64,000 bases of DNA from Archilochus colubris (taxonomy: Eukaryota > Chordata > Aves > Apodiformes > Trochilidae): positions 96,979,115 through 97,043,114 of the forward strand of contig CM041085.1 of assembly GCA_023079485.1 (NCBI GenBank), read 5' to 3'. This document shows positions 11,901-24,911 of the stretch, in pieces. The notes under the pieces were generated by a model. The model was not told where the DNA came from. It searched no databases and saw nothing but the letters and a program-made list of their open reading frames with translations. The number at the start of each line of letters is the position of its first letter. The stretch's first letter is position 1. Position numbers and translations under genes: made by a program.

Positions 11901-14900
11901 ATGGGGCAAACTAAACAAAATTAACTGCTGATCCTATGGTAATATTTTTTTCTGTGCAATGGTGTTGTGGCCATATCTGTGCCCTCTTTTGTCCTTAAGA
12001 TAGAGGGGCTAGTCCAACTTTCTGTTTTACCATAAGCTGGTTAGTAGAATATGGCTTAGTAAGAACCAGACATTTAAAACTGACCAGTTTGACCCCTTTG
12101 TATCCTTTCCCTATTCTTGGTATTTCATGTTCAGGTATTGCAGTAGGGTTTCTGTAGGCATGAGTATTCCAGAATTGAGGGACAGGGGAGAATTAATCTT
12201 TCCAGTATGTTTTGCAAAAATCAAAACAGAGGAATTGTCTGGAGAAGACACATTTTCTTTAGGATTTTACCTCAGTTTTAACAGTATCCCATTTTGGCAG
12301 GAATATTTCTGTATTGTAGTATCATAACTTTGGGCTAAATAGATTTTGACCAAATAATTTGTGCTGGTTTTTTCCCTTTTGGTTCATGCATCTAATGAGT
12401 AGCTGTGATGTAACTTTTCTAAAATTCTTATTCTTACTTACCTTGACATGTTTTTTCTCTACCCTAGTATCATTCTAAAGCATTTGATTGAAGTATAAGG
12501 GATCAAAAGGAAACACTAAATTGCCACTGAACTCTCCATGAATTTTTTGCTGTCAAATGCTCTTAAATTGGCTTCAATATCAGTGTTATTCAACAGCCTG
12601 CTAAAAGAAGTTCAGCTAATAGTTCACAAGAAAAAGACAGGTTTTTATGTGTAAATTGTATAGATATTTTCCGTATTTTGAGACTTGGGTAGATGAGAAC
12701 ACCAGGTGAACGTGCTTCCAGAATTTTTATGTTTCTTTATTTTCTGATTCTTGGATTTAAATTCAGTTATCATATTCAAGCAATTGCATTTGAGCATAAT
12801 AAGCAAAGTTCTGCTTTATTCTTAGGTGCTTCCATTTCCAGACAGGCACATTAGATTAAAGTGATAATTTTCAACCTCAGATTGCATGTTGTTCAGTCAA
12901 CTATTTTAATTTGTACAAAATTCTAAAATATGCATCTGATTCTTCACTCTGATTTTATTAAATTTATAGTAAGCTTCGGAGACACTCTTTGGCTTGTTCT
13001 ATGAAACAGAATTAGTCTATGGACTTGACTATGAAATAGTAATACTGCAACAACACCAGAAGATCTTAATCAACTGAGCTGTATTGCAAATACCCTAAAT
13101 GAAATCCCTTTCCCCAGAGACTGCAGTCTAAAAGATTCTTCAGTCTTACCAAATCTGGCAATTGTATTATAGATTTTTCATTTACTAGAAAAGCGTTTCG
13201 CAATTACGAACTGTCAATTGTTCTGTTAGCATGTAAACCACACTGTTTAAAATTTATTTAGAGAGGTAAATAGAAAGATCAGCCTTTGCTGTCTGTAAGA
13301 AAGACCTTGGGGGAGAAAATTAGCCTTAAATCCTTGTGAGCAAGGAAGAGAAATAGAACAATTCCCAGAATGCTGTCTATTTTGAGTCAGTTTTATAGCT
13401 TTTGAACACCTGACCATAACAGAGCTGAAGTCAGGTCATTTTGTAGTGAATTTTGTAGTGCTTTAGTGAATACTACTCTGAATATTTACAGCTGGTGAAA
13501 ATAACCAGCTTTCAGCTCCTTTCTCTGCTGGTAAGTTTGCTGTGTAGCCTGGGACACAATTTTGTTTCAGAGACTGCACTAATATCTAACAGTGACCTAA
13601 ATATCTATGACTCTGAATCTTTCTCAGCCATCTCTCTCTGTAAATTGCATTGCTATCTTTTTTATTAAAAGAGTGAAATGTTCCTATCATGGTGGTGTGG
13701 AGATATAAGGTCCAATAAAAACTTTTCAATTTTTCATTTTGATGCATTCTGCAAGAAACTCCTGGCTCACACTATTGTTTATTTAATAAGCATTTTTTAA
13801 AACTCATAATCCTGGTCATAGATCTGGATTGGTACACTGAGCAGTGGTTCCCAGCATTTTCTAATGTAATCAATTTTTGCCTTGAAATACTATTTTGAAA
13901 TCAAATAAAACCAGTTATCTTTTTTGACAATTTGGACATAGCTCTGTACTTTCAGTCAACAGTCAAATACAATGGTGTAAACCTCTGGATATTAATTTAG
14001 AAGGATGGAACAGCATATTCTGCAAGTTTATATTGACTAATTATCTATTTCTCTGCAGTTTCTTGCATGTTTAGTGCTAGCAGTTCTGTGAACACTTTTA
14101 AAATTTCATATTTTCTTTTTACTATGTTTCATTCTTGGTGCCTTCATGCACTATTTAGTTGTGATGCATAAGAAGCTATGTGTATAAGCAGCTCACCTAT
14201 CATATAAGCTCTTTGTTGGGTGTGAGTAAACCCTTTTATCAACAGCTGTATATCCAGGATAATTTCCCTAACTTAATTTACATTTGCATTGGTTTAATTT
14301 AAGGTTTTTTTTTGTATATCGTAGTAACATTGAGTAGATTTTAAAATTTAGTATTTTCACTATTCTGAGATCAGGAAATACTATACTGTTTAGAGAGCAT
14401 CAGCCTCCTTGCCTTTCATGTAGAAGCATTTAAAGGAAGACTTCAAAGATGAAATTTCAAAGTTCGTGAGTCCCTATACAGATACTGATAATACAGAAAT
14501 AAGAATTTTGAATCTATTATTAAATAAAACTACGGATAAAAGTCACAATGCACTAATAAGAAACCAGTATTCTCTAGCATATTAGGATACTGTATGTCTT
14601 TTTTGCTGATTATTTTTTGATACATGTCAAAGAATTACACCAACCAAATTAATTTAAATGAGAACTGTCTTTTTTTGTTGCATTTAGAGAAAATTTAGGA
14701 AAATTTAGGACATTTATGACTAAAACCAATTTCCTTTTCTTTGACAGTTACAGGTGTTAAGAAACACACATATAAATGGATATATATATAAAATATAAGT
14801 ACAAATTTAAGTCAGAAGCATTTGAAGATAGCTCGCATTCCTTTCAACATTATTACTTCTCTTTAGTAAATCCTAAGCTTCTTGAATAGTTTTATTGCTA

Positions 14901-15007
14901 TGATTGTTCACTTCTGAGAGAAGCAGAGCCAGATACACATATTGATGTTTTTTTTTAATATATTGTCTGATAAACTCTACTTACTGATTCTCATTTATTC
15001 TGCACAG
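11901..15007. other. Intron of SNTG2
   Basis: AT-rich sequence; part up to about 12350 may continue the ancient LINE relic. It ends in TTCTGCACAG, the acceptor of the exon at 15008. Confidence 0.55.
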
Positions 15008-15135
15008 GCTCCATCATCACCTTCTTCTCCCATAGCTAATGAACCAAAATACGAGAAGCGCTGGCTGGACACCTTATCAGTTCCTCTGTCAATGGCTCGA
15101 ATCTCAAGGTACAAAGCTGGAACAGATAAATTAAG
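15008..15135 (+). CDS. SNTG2: SNTG2 exon: linker and start of second PH1 half
   Basis: This 128-nt exon has acceptor TCTGCACAG and the weaker donor GTTTGT. It starts in phase 0 and ends after two bases of an Arg codon (AG, completed by A of the next exon, phase 2). Its 42 full codons begin APSSPSSPIANEP, then KRWLDTLSVPLSMARISRY, which is where the PH1 fold resumes after the PDZ insertion. In the syntrophin family, split PH1 and PDZ pack as one module. The donor has T at +3, a poorer match than the other exons of this gene, so splicing here may rely on exonic enhancers. Confidence 0.95.
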
Positions 15136-16669
15136 GTTTGTAATTTCAAAGGAAATCATGGGGCTAGTAAGCTATTCCTAACATGTTGCTGTGGAGTGTT
15201 GACTATATAAGATTTTTTTGAGTGGAGATATGAAAGTCTTTAAAAACTATGCAGTTGATATTCTCTACAGGTTAATGTCATGCATGGTGATTACCAAAAA
15301 TAAAATTAAAAAGGACAATAAATATAGCTCTCACAAATATGTTTCTATAATCATGTATAATATATATCGTGGGAATTCAGCATCAGCAGCTAGTACAGAT
15401 ATAAAGTGTGACTTGAATTAATTTTTAAAGGTACAACATTTCATTCTTTTTATCTAATAGTAGATTTGCATATTCCCAAATTCATAAATTGTTGTCTACT
15501 TTTTCTTTACAAATGGTAACATAGTGCACAATCATCATGACTATGCTGCATATCATTGTCATAGAGAAACTCATATTAAAAATAAACATGATATGGTACA
15601 AAATACTATATTTTTGATTGTAGAATAGTTTTGCATCTCAAAGGCCTAAGGTTCATAAACTAGCTATGGAATAATATGTCAGAGGTTTTTGTCCTGGACT
15701 TCAGGAAAGGTAAAAGCAAAAATGTAGTTTAAGAAATCTTCAATAGATAAGGTGCTTGAGAACAGTTTAGCTTAGCATGTCACATGTTCTGCAAACCATT
15801 CCATGTGGTAGGACTACCTCAAGTCTACAAGTAGTTGTGGTCCAAGTAGTACACCATTTTCCATATATCTTAGAACGGGAGTTATTGTTTTGTTATGTTC
15901 CATTTTCTTTATGGCTTTCTCTATATTTATTTATTTCTAATTCTTTTTAATGAGAGAATTGGAATCTCTGTTGAATCATCAATTACATAGGTCACCTGCT
16001 ACCAGGAGGTATCAGAAACTCGTGTGTATGTTTCTTCACCTATGCCACATCTGTTGCCCGAAAAAATGTTATTTGCTAGTAGGACATCTATGCTGCTTTT
16101 CATTTAGAAATGTTGTCAACTCCTCTCCCAGACTTAGTGTTGAATAGTAACAAATTGTTCAGAAAAATTTTAGGTTCTTCCACAGTCTTTCACATTTTTT
16201 TTCTATTTTATTTAGTCAGTTGTCACTTCCTCCACCACTTTCTTCCTTCCTGTTTCAACTGACCAGTTCATGTCGTCCAACCCTTCGCACTCTATTTACA
16301 GGTCTACAACAATTCAAAGCTTAAATGTTCTTCTGTGACTTAAGTGAACCAATCTCTGTATGTACTTTTAGACATCAACTCATCAACTTATGATCAGTGT
16401 TCTTAAATTTAAAGGATAAGTGAAAAAAAGAATATTTAAATCTCTGAGTTAATCCTGACAGTTCGAAGCAGTTTCACTTATGTTCTGTGCAAAATTAGAT
16501 GGAGCAATCGGATTCTAGTTCCCAAAAGAGTATTGTATGCATTTTGATAATTCTTTGAAGTAAAACACCTGATATTGTGCTACGTCTCATGTTGAGTTTC
16601 AGTTTGAGACTAAAAAATTGTTAATAACACATCAGTATTCAGTTTGTTACTGAGCACGGCTTTCACACC
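15136..16669. other. Intron of SNTG2; nothing recognised
   Basis: AT-rich, no repeat or exon recognised. Confidence 0.6.
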
Positions 16670-17225
16670 ATTAAGGCTTTATCTTTTTCCTGCTCTGCTC
16701 CCACTCAATGAGTAGGCTGGGGATAGGCAAGATACTGTGAGAGTACATAACCTAGGCAGGAGACCCAAGTTGACCTGAGGGATATTACATACCCTGTAAC
16801 ATCACACTCAACAACAACAAACTGAGAAGAGGGTTCTTGGGGGTAGCTCGCCATTGTTTGGAAACTGGCTGGGCATCATTCTGCTTTTGGGAGAGTGGTT
16901 GCCATTGCATCATATGTTTTGTGGTGGGTTGTTGTTTTGTTGAGTTTTTTGGGGGGGAGGTTGGGGTTGTGTTTTGTTTTGTTGTCTTGTTTTTTTTTTT
17001 TGGTTGGTTGGTTTTTGGCTTGGTGCTTGTTGCTTGTTGGGGTTTTTTTCTTTTCTTTTGTTTGTTTGGTTTTTTCTCTTGCCTTTGCTTCCTAAACTAT
17101 ATATTTTTAAAACCATCAGTTTTCTTTCTTTTCCAATTCTCTCTGTTGTCCTGAGGGAGATGGGTGGGGGAGCGAGTGATAGCGTGGATGCTTAGCTGCT
17201 CACCCAGGATCAACCCATCATAGAT
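16670..17225 (+). mobile_element. Degenerate avian ERV LTR
   Basis: Ordered motifs resemble a widespread avian LTR as I recall it: CCTGCTCTGCTCCCACTCAAT, GAGGGATATTACATACC, AACTGGCTGGGCATC, a TG-rich stretch, then GGGAGATGGGTGGGGGAGCG and GATGCTTAGCTGCTCACCCA, ending near AACCCATCA. No internal viral genes are next to it, so it is a solo LTR. The long Gly/Phe/Leu-rich frames here come from the G/T-rich tract and are not genes. Both ends are approximate. Confidence 0.6.
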
Positions 17226-18529
17226 ACATTTTTCTTCCCAGGATTGAGGAGCTTAATGCATTCAGTTTCTGTCTCGGAAAGACATATTGTTCTATGATGC
17301 ATCTTAGTCCAATATATAATACACTCCTGCATTACTGTGTTTTGGTTTTTTTTTTCTCTTTTTCATATAAACACTCTATAAAGGAAGATGAAATCATTCC
17401 ATAAAGCCTGTCACCATCCCATTATACTTTAGTTTCTACTAAATGCTTGTTTTGGTAAACCAGCCAGGATATCTATCTATATGAGCATCAAGGAATACCA
17501 TCTTCAGATTAACTGCAGATGTTTTCCATGTTCTTACTAAAGGTGTTTATTTTTGCCTGAGGGATATCAGACTACTCTTGTCTCATTCTCTTCTCCTCTG
17601 AAATACATGTATATATTCTAGTTGTTATCCCACTTGTATCCTTTCTTTTACATTTCCCCATGTTCATATAAGCATAAATTCCAAAATTTGTCCTAAGAAA
17701 TTGCTCTCTAAAACCATGTGTCTGCTATGTATGAAGTAAAACCTACAAGAAATTACAACTATAAATGGTCACATCAATCTAGGTAACAATCCTCCTTTCA
17801 GCCATATCTGCAGACCTCTGCTCTCTGTCACATATTAGTCCTCAGTCTAAAGTCATTTGAATGAGTCCATGATGATTCCCTGAGTGTGTAATGGATCTTT
17901 CTAATTTTCTAATTTTACCATTCTCTGAATATTTACTTAGACCTTATTTGCATACATTGGTAGAGAGTATGCCTGCTTGTTCAGTATTAAGTGAGCCCAT
18001 GAGTCTATATGTCATCCTCGTAGCTGTTTCACTTCCTTCTGTTCTTTGTTCTAGTTTTCTTTTGTTGCTATGCTACATTATATATTATCCTCTAAATTAA
18101 GTCAGTTGTTCTTGAGAAGGTGCACAGCCACTAGAAAAGCCAGATTATTTTTTAGTCTGTGTTGTTGAAGTACTGGAACTATCTTCTGTAGTTTCACGTA
18201 CACAGCTGTAGGCCTTCTTTTCAGGTAGATGGACTGTAGGAAAGGCCTTTTCCACCACTCCCTGTCTGAATTAAATTCAGAGAGGTCTGTATCATTCCAT
18301 CAAAATTATCCCTTTTAGCCCCTCTAACTGTGCAAAGTGTTACAGTTTAGGAAAGGGTATTGAAGGCTATATGATTATTTTGCTGTCTGTCTACTCACAT
18401 GTAATGCACACTGCTTCAATCTTCAAGATTTTTCACCTGTGAAATTCTTACTACAGCAGACTTGGCATGCTTTTCTTTCTTAGATGACACAGTGACTGTT
18501 TTAATATATAGTGTTGTGCATTGTATATA
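17226..18529. other. Intron of SNTG2; nothing recognised
   Basis: AT-rich sequence with a short T-rich tract near 17345. No exon or named repeat seen. Confidence 0.6.
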
Positions 18530-19141
18530 GTATCTTTAAGGCCAACTGCTTGGGCAATCCTAAGCACAAATATAGTCTGGCTGGACAATGGATTGAGAGC
18601 AGCCCTGAGGAAACAGACTTGGGGGTGTTGATTGATGAGATGCCCAACATGAGCCAGCAATGTGCACAGCTGAGAAAACCACCTGTATCCTGGGCTGCAT
18701 CAAAAGTGTGGCCAGCAGGTCAAGGAGGTGGTTCTACTCTCCACTCTGCTTTTGTGAGACTCCACCTGCAGCATTGTGTCCAGTTCTGGAATCTCCAACA
18801 TAAGAAGGACATGAAGTTGATGGAGCAAGTTCAGAAGAGGACAAAGATGATCAGAAAACTGGAGCAGCTCTTCTATGAAGACAGGTTGAGAAAGATGAGT
18901 TTGTTGTTCAGCCTGGAGAAGGAAATTAGGTATTAGGAAGAAATTCTTCACTATGAGGATGTTGAGACACTGTAACAGTTACCCAGAGAAGACGTGGATG
19001 TCCCATCTGTGGAAGTGTTCCAAGGCCAACTTGGGACATGGGTCTTTGAGCAGCCTAGCTAATGGAGGGGGACTCTGTTCATTGAAAGGGAACTAGATGA
19101 TCTTTAGGGTCCCTTCCAACTGAAACAGTTCTATGATTCCT
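18530..19141 (+). repeat. CR1 LINE 3' fragment with ORF2 C-terminus
   Basis: Translation shows the CR1 ORF2 tail: [20 protein letters not shown], then [11 protein letters not shown] and [17 protein letters not shown]. The element ends with GGGTCCCTTCCAACTGAAACA and TTCTATGATTCC. A frame runs through 18511-18936 but is interrupted beyond. It is 5' truncated like most CR1 copies. Confidence 0.9.
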
Positions 19142-22100
19142 GCTAGTGTGGTGTGCTGCTGTCAGCCACTCAGGATGGTCCTTCTGACCTCATTCACTTT
19201 TTTTCTCTATCACATTCAAAATTTTTTGGGCTTTTTTTGTTTGTTTGTTTTGTTGGTTTTTTAAATGATGGTTTAAACAAGCTCTGAGTTCTATATAACC
19301 CTAGGAACAACAGAAAAGATTGTTGTAAGGTCAAACAGAGTCTACGCTACTGTAGGATATATTTTTGTTGGATTTATTTTTAAAAATACAAAGTATGACA
19401 GTGTATGAGATGTCAGCATCTTGCTCAGATTTTTTGACCATTTTTCAATTAAGACATGTTATGTATCTAGAGCTGTCTTTTAGACTGCAGTATACTTTTA
19501 ATGTGGTTCAGGTCAGATCTAGCCTATTCTAACCAGATCAGGCTTTGTTACTTTGTAGTTAAACTATGCAGTTTAAATTCTTCAATACTCTGCCACAACC
19601 TGGACAGGGCAACTCAGGGGTATGCAGGTTGGACCCCAGCTGCATCCAACTTTAATCTGAGACCTGGCCCTTCCGGGGAGACTGATAAAAATGTTAATGG
19701 TCTGAGGAGGTGTTCACCTTCAGATACTGTTTGGATTAAGGTGAAGACGACACTTAAGGTTTGAATTTGAACAATAGTTTTAATTAGAACCATAGAAGAA
19801 ATAACTCATAAAAATATATACTCAGGCTGATTTTTTTATTACAAAAGTCCCAATAGATGTATATCTAAGCTGTGCAACCTGGGAAAAATTATGGTAGGCC
19901 TTAAAATTTTAGCAAGGAGAAGAGTGTGAAAGAGAACAGGAGAAAGAAATTTAGAGAGATAGATAACAGAAATTCACTGGTCCTGGATCCAGTGTTTGGC
20001 CAGGTATTGGAGGAGGATGGGTGTCAGAGAAGGTCCCAATGCCCACTAACACTGCTTCCTGTTTTATATGCCTGTTCTGCTTAAACAATTATTTTGCAAG
20101 GATGAGACATGAGCAGCTGGGGTTGACCTCTGCCTCTTCAGCTCCTCCATTCTCTCTGTCATTTCCATATGCAGGCCCAAGGCCCTATGCAGGCTGTTAT
20201 TTCCATAGGCACCAGGCAGTCCTTTAGCAGTACTTTTGTTTGAGGGCTTACAATGGTGTTTTGACAACACTTCTAGAATAGACCCTGAGGGCTGGAACCT
20301 CACAGAACTCCATTTGAGTTTTCTATTAACATTGGCAAGAAAGGTCATACACTGAGCTCTTATATCATAAGATGGCCAGGAACATCTGTGTCTATGTCAT
20401 TGTTATTTTTTTCCATTGTAAGAGAAAGAACTTAACTTTAACTTTTCAAATAATTTGAATTAAATTTATTTTTTCCCCGGAAGTCTTAAGACTAGTGGCT
20501 TAATGGCACACGAGTGTATTTTTCATAGATTTTTGATTCTGTCATTACCATAGTTATTAAGAGAAACAAGAGAGAACAGGATAATATTTTTCCTTCCATA
20601 TACAAGAGGAATGAAAATACTGCCGAGTGGGAATGTAAAGTCTGTTATATCACAAAACAAAAGCAAAAAATCCCCCTGATGATTTAAAAGGAAAGGTATG
20701 AAATGCAGTAGATATCCTTTGTCTTCTCAATGCAAGATCTTTCCAGTTTTATCTTCAGAAGAGTAACATCGTATTAATGACTGAAATCACCTTTAATTAG
20801 GGTATTTCATACTGCTGATGTGGTTGGAGTCCATTTGAATATTTCTATGCAGCATGCTGATTAGTGGGTTTTATTAGTTATTAATTCAGTAACTGCTTTA
20901 TTCACTTGCCTTTATATCACAGCACTATTATTTCTATCATTCTACACCACCCATCGATGTCATTTTTCTCTGTAAGAGGTAAAGTAATAAAATATATAAT
21001 GAAATATCTGATCATCTTAATACTCTTAATTGCTAGCTGGTAATGACTATTTGACTAATAAATTGAAGATAGAATTCTTCAGTTGATGTAATGTAAGTTT
21101 AACAGTGAAATAATGAGATTGGTAAGTATTTCTCATGCAAGGGAATTTGTAGTTCATGGCATAATTTCAATTATTTTGATTTTAGAAATAGAAAACTAAA
21201 GATAAATAGACCAATAAAAGAGAATGTAGTTAATTCTATTGTAATATTTCATTTTTCTTACATGACATCTAAATCCAGTGCAATTAGCACAGAATATTGT
21301 ATTATTTTTTTTTAATTGTCTGGGTTCTTTTTTTGGTTTGTTTTCAATTGCCTTTCTTGTTTCTTAGCAGAATCTTCTATTTTACCTTTTAACCTTTTGG
21401 TGAGTTAACAATATGCCTTTAATTAGCTCAAATACAGTGGAAGTTAAGAAGTGGAATAAATTATTTTGAGAAAGGTACAGGGATTCAACACAGCCTCTCT
21501 GTTAAAAAACCCTGAATGAGTACTTGCTTACAGTTTTCAGTAAGGATTATGTTGAACATGAAGTTAAGAACAAGTATGTACCTGAAAGGTAGCAATACGG
21601 TGGGAAATGGGAACAGAGAGATTAATATCTGAGAAATGGTAAGATGAAAAATAAAGTATAGTTGTGGAGGGATATTATTAATCATATGCATTAAGAGCTA
21701 TTTGATGATGCAGAAAAAAGTACACTAATTAAAATCATTGGTGACACAGAATCAACATCATGAGTATAGAAGAAGAGCGCAGCATGTAATGAAAAGATTT
21801 TCCATTGGTAATGAGATGCAACACAACAGTACAAAGTGCAGGGGATGACATTAAGGATTATTACTACAACAAAAATAGTTTTTCATGGGAGCATAGTAAA
21901 GCTTTTTGGTAGATGGCAGAAGAGGAAGACAAAGGCTGGGTAGAATAGTTAAGCAAAGAATAGCTCTTAAACACCACTGTCCTGAAGATGTATAAAGGAG
22001 AAAATATTTTAGAGTATACAAAGAGAAAGACTTCAGAAGTTGGAAGCATTAACACCTTTATAAAAACACTGCTAAGACCCTATCTAGACTCTATGTATAA

Positions 22101-24133
22101 TTCTGGTTATTCAAATTAAAACAAAATTTTCTGTTGAAAAGTTTCTGTTTTCTCAAGAAGTGTTGTACTTTCACTTTAGGATTTGGTAGCAGAGTTTGGC
22201 ACTTAAGGAATTTCAACTTCTTTTATTTTCCCATTCTGCATAGAGTTGGAAAGTGACATTAGTTTTCAATGGCTTTTAGACCTCATAGACTTGTAATGCA
22301 ATTGATATATTTCAATGTGGGCAATGTTGGTGATTGCACACACATGTGTGCATTTTTTTTTGCTATAGTTAAAAAGTATTAAAACAAGCTTGGCATCTGC
22401 CTTAGTGGTAGTCCATTTTGTAACATTTGCAGTGAATTTGCTGATCTCTGGAGCACTCCAGAAAACACTACATTATATCTTTAGGTGAAATATAGAAAAA
22501 ATAAGCCACAAAGTCCTTGGATTTTTTTTTTTAAATTGTGCTATGTACAGTTTTTGAAAGACTGCATGAAGACTGCTATGTGTGTTTTCCTTTCAAAGCA
22601 TCATTAAATTAAATTCTTTCCAGTATGTTTGCCACAGTTCTTCTCAAGCAGCAAGACACTCTGGAAATAACTTCAAGTAATCAAGTAAATGCAGGCTACA
22701 GAATAAGATCTGCTCAGCGGAATAAAGAGAAAGGTACCCTAAAAGTAGCCAGGCATTCTGCAGATCTCTCCACAATAAGAGTAACTTATCCTTGGCTCTA
22801 CTAAGCTTCTAAATCAGAAAAAACCCCAAGGTATAGGCAGGAAAAAAGAAGCTAAGAGCTGTGTCACAGAGTTAGAATAAAAGATTAACACTGAATACTG
22901 AATAATACTGATTCTGAATAATACTGATTCTTAGAGATCAAGGATGCTTTAGTATCTATTCCTTACTTGAGAAATGATGCAAAATGTTTTGCCTAGAAAT
23001 TAGACATTATTTTTTATGCCACAATATAATGACAGTCTAGAAGTCCATCAAAAATCATTGACATGAAAACTAAGAATCTAACTAGGTTTTTTTGCACTCT
23101 AGGGCAGCATGCTTAAATACATCCCTTTAATTCTGTTCAGTAGCATGAAGCCAACATAAGGAGAGTGAACAACTTTATTTTTTGAATCTTCACCTTCAAG
23201 ATATTTAGCAATTATTTTATAATCTGTGCTGCAGCTAAGTAAGTGCACAGGCAAAAATGAAGCACTTCTATTCTTTTCAAGATACTTGTATTCAGGACCC
23301 ATTTCCTCTTTCCCTCAAAGATTATATGTTGCTCTGGAAAATTTATGTGACACCTATTCAGTCTCCTTTATTCTAGTAAATAACATTCCTTAGAAGACAA
23401 AATGGTAGATGATACCATGGCATCCTGCCAATACAAAGAAGAAAAGCCAAAATAAATCCTGTCCCCCCCAAAAGGTAAACAGATTATTACCCTCAGAGAA
23501 TTGTTTGTATTAACCACAGAGTTCAAAGAATTATTGCTTTTTGTTTTGTATGTTTCTGGAAAAGCTGAGACTTTGTCTTTTCCACTGCTTGCTGACAGTA
23601 TACTAAATTCTAATCTACCAGGATTAGCTCAGCATGATTCTACCCCAAAAAGTCTTCAATAAATGCCTCAGGATTAATAGCCTTGAGTTTCTGCAGCTGA
23701 CCTGCTTGCTTCCCACTGACTGACACTGAAAAAAAGAAAAAAATAATCTGGAGCAATATGTTGAAGTCTATATTGCCCATTACTTAGCTTTATAGCTGTT
23801 ATTTTACAAAATGTCTATGTTTTCAAGAAATAAATATTTTCAGTTGACTGTTATGGGGAAAATTATTTGCATTATGGTTTCAGTAATAATGATAATTATA
23901 ATTATATGATCAAGCTTTATTGCTTTTTATTTTGAGAGTAGAGGGTGTTTAGATTTCAAATCTACCATATTACCATGTGTAAGTCAAGCATATGAACATC
24001 TACTTTTCCCTAACCAACATATCTTTAGACAGTATAAATTGGTTATTTGTATCATGGAAAATTTCAGATCTTGAAGAAGTAATACTTTATGTGCAATTTA
24101 AACATAGTGACATTGATGATTTTTGCAGTCATG
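19142..24133. other. Intron of SNTG2
   Basis: Mostly AT-rich unique sequence, with the possible LTR-like block at 19770-20350. No exon with matching phase was found. Confidence 0.55.
19770..20350. repeat. Possible unclassified LTR-like insertion
   Basis: This block has higher GC than the flanking intron from about 19980 and contains CCTGGATCCAGTGTTTGGCC, TTCCTGTTTTATATGCCTG and TCTCTCTGTCATTTCCATA, which look like avian LTR sequence. I cannot assign a family or define ends. Confidence 0.3.
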
Positions 24134-24279
24134 ACCCCCTCACTGGAAGTGTTCAGGGCCAGGTTGGATGGGGCTTTGACCAACCTGGTCTGGTGGGAGG
24201 TGTCCTTGCCCATAACAAGGAGATTGCAACTAGACTTTTAAGGTCCCTTTCAACCCAAACCATTCTATGATTCTATGAT
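24134..24279 (+). repeat. CR1 LINE 3' end fragment
   Basis: A short 5'-truncated copy begins near CACTGGAAGTGTTCAGGGCC, includes GGTTGGATGGGGCTTTGACC, and ends GGTCCCTTTCAACCCAAACC then ATTCTATGATTCTATGA. Confidence 0.9.
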
Positions 24280-24571
24280 AGAGATTTGTTGTCATGAGCT
24301 TTAGACTCCTCTTGTCAAAACCTTTATAGAGCTTGAACTGGAACCTGAGCTGGAATTATAGTGGCAGTATATTGCCACTAATTATATAAATATAGATTAT
24401 AGATTATCCAAATATAGATTCTGTTAGTCAACTCAAATATGCCAAAGAATTCCTAGAGATATTTATGCATTGCATTGGAGACTGAAGCCACTGACATTGA
24501 CTCTGAAGACATTTTTAGTTTTTAATTGCTTGTGTTGATTGCAGTAATTGTTAGCATAGGAGTTCCCTTCT

Positions 24572-24657
24572 GTCATCTGAGGAGTCTCAAACCCGCAGCC
24601 TCAGCATTGCTCGGGTTGTCCGTATAACAGCGTGCTAGCCAGCTGTGCCACTCAAGC
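24572..24657 (-). pseudogene. tRNA-Ile(UAU)-derived sequence
   Basis: On the minus strand the block begins GCTTGAGTGGCACAGCTGG (acceptor strand and A box). It then has an anticodon region GCTGTTATACGG retaining UAU, then GAGCAATGCTGAGG, and a B box GGGTTTGAGACTCC. The 3' acceptor strand does not pair well with the 5' strand. A few extra bases after TTATA may be what remains of the intron that tRNA-Ile(UAU) genes carry. It is better preserved around the anticodon than the copy at 1314-1387. Confidence 0.6.
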
Positions 24658-24911
24658 CTCACCCTGAGGGCAATGAGCGCTTGTGGCACAATGAAGGTAG
24701 TGCAGTGCTGAGAGAAGCAACTGACCTCTCTGCAGGCGCGCTCAGGAATGAGCTGAGCCTGTGCTTCAGGACTCACCTTTTATTGGCCCCCTAATCCTGC
24801 TCATGCGCAGTGGGGGCCTGCCCTAATTAGGCACAGTGGACTTAACACAAACTCATGCCACTCCCTGGGAATTAGTGGTTACTAATTCCCTGGTTGCCTC
24901 ATTTCACTACA
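24572..24911 (-). mobile_element. One-armed relative of the tRNA-centred palindrome
   Basis: Read on the minus strand, this has an arm (24658-24911) starting TGTAGTGAAATGAGGC, followed by a tRNA-like block (24572-24657). The arm shares TTTTATTGGCCCCCT, GCCTGCCCTAATTAGGCACA and the CACTACA end with the element at 1098-1603. The second arm is absent. It directly abuts a CR1 at 24912, and I see no clear target-site duplication. Divergence from the first copy is substantial, so the family has been present for some time. Confidence 0.7.

Noticed and set aside
16837..17195. Several overlapping Phe/Gly/Leu-rich frames resembling membrane proteins
   Set aside because: They are produced by a G/T-rich tract inside a degenerate LTR; all frames look hydrophobic for compositional reasons.
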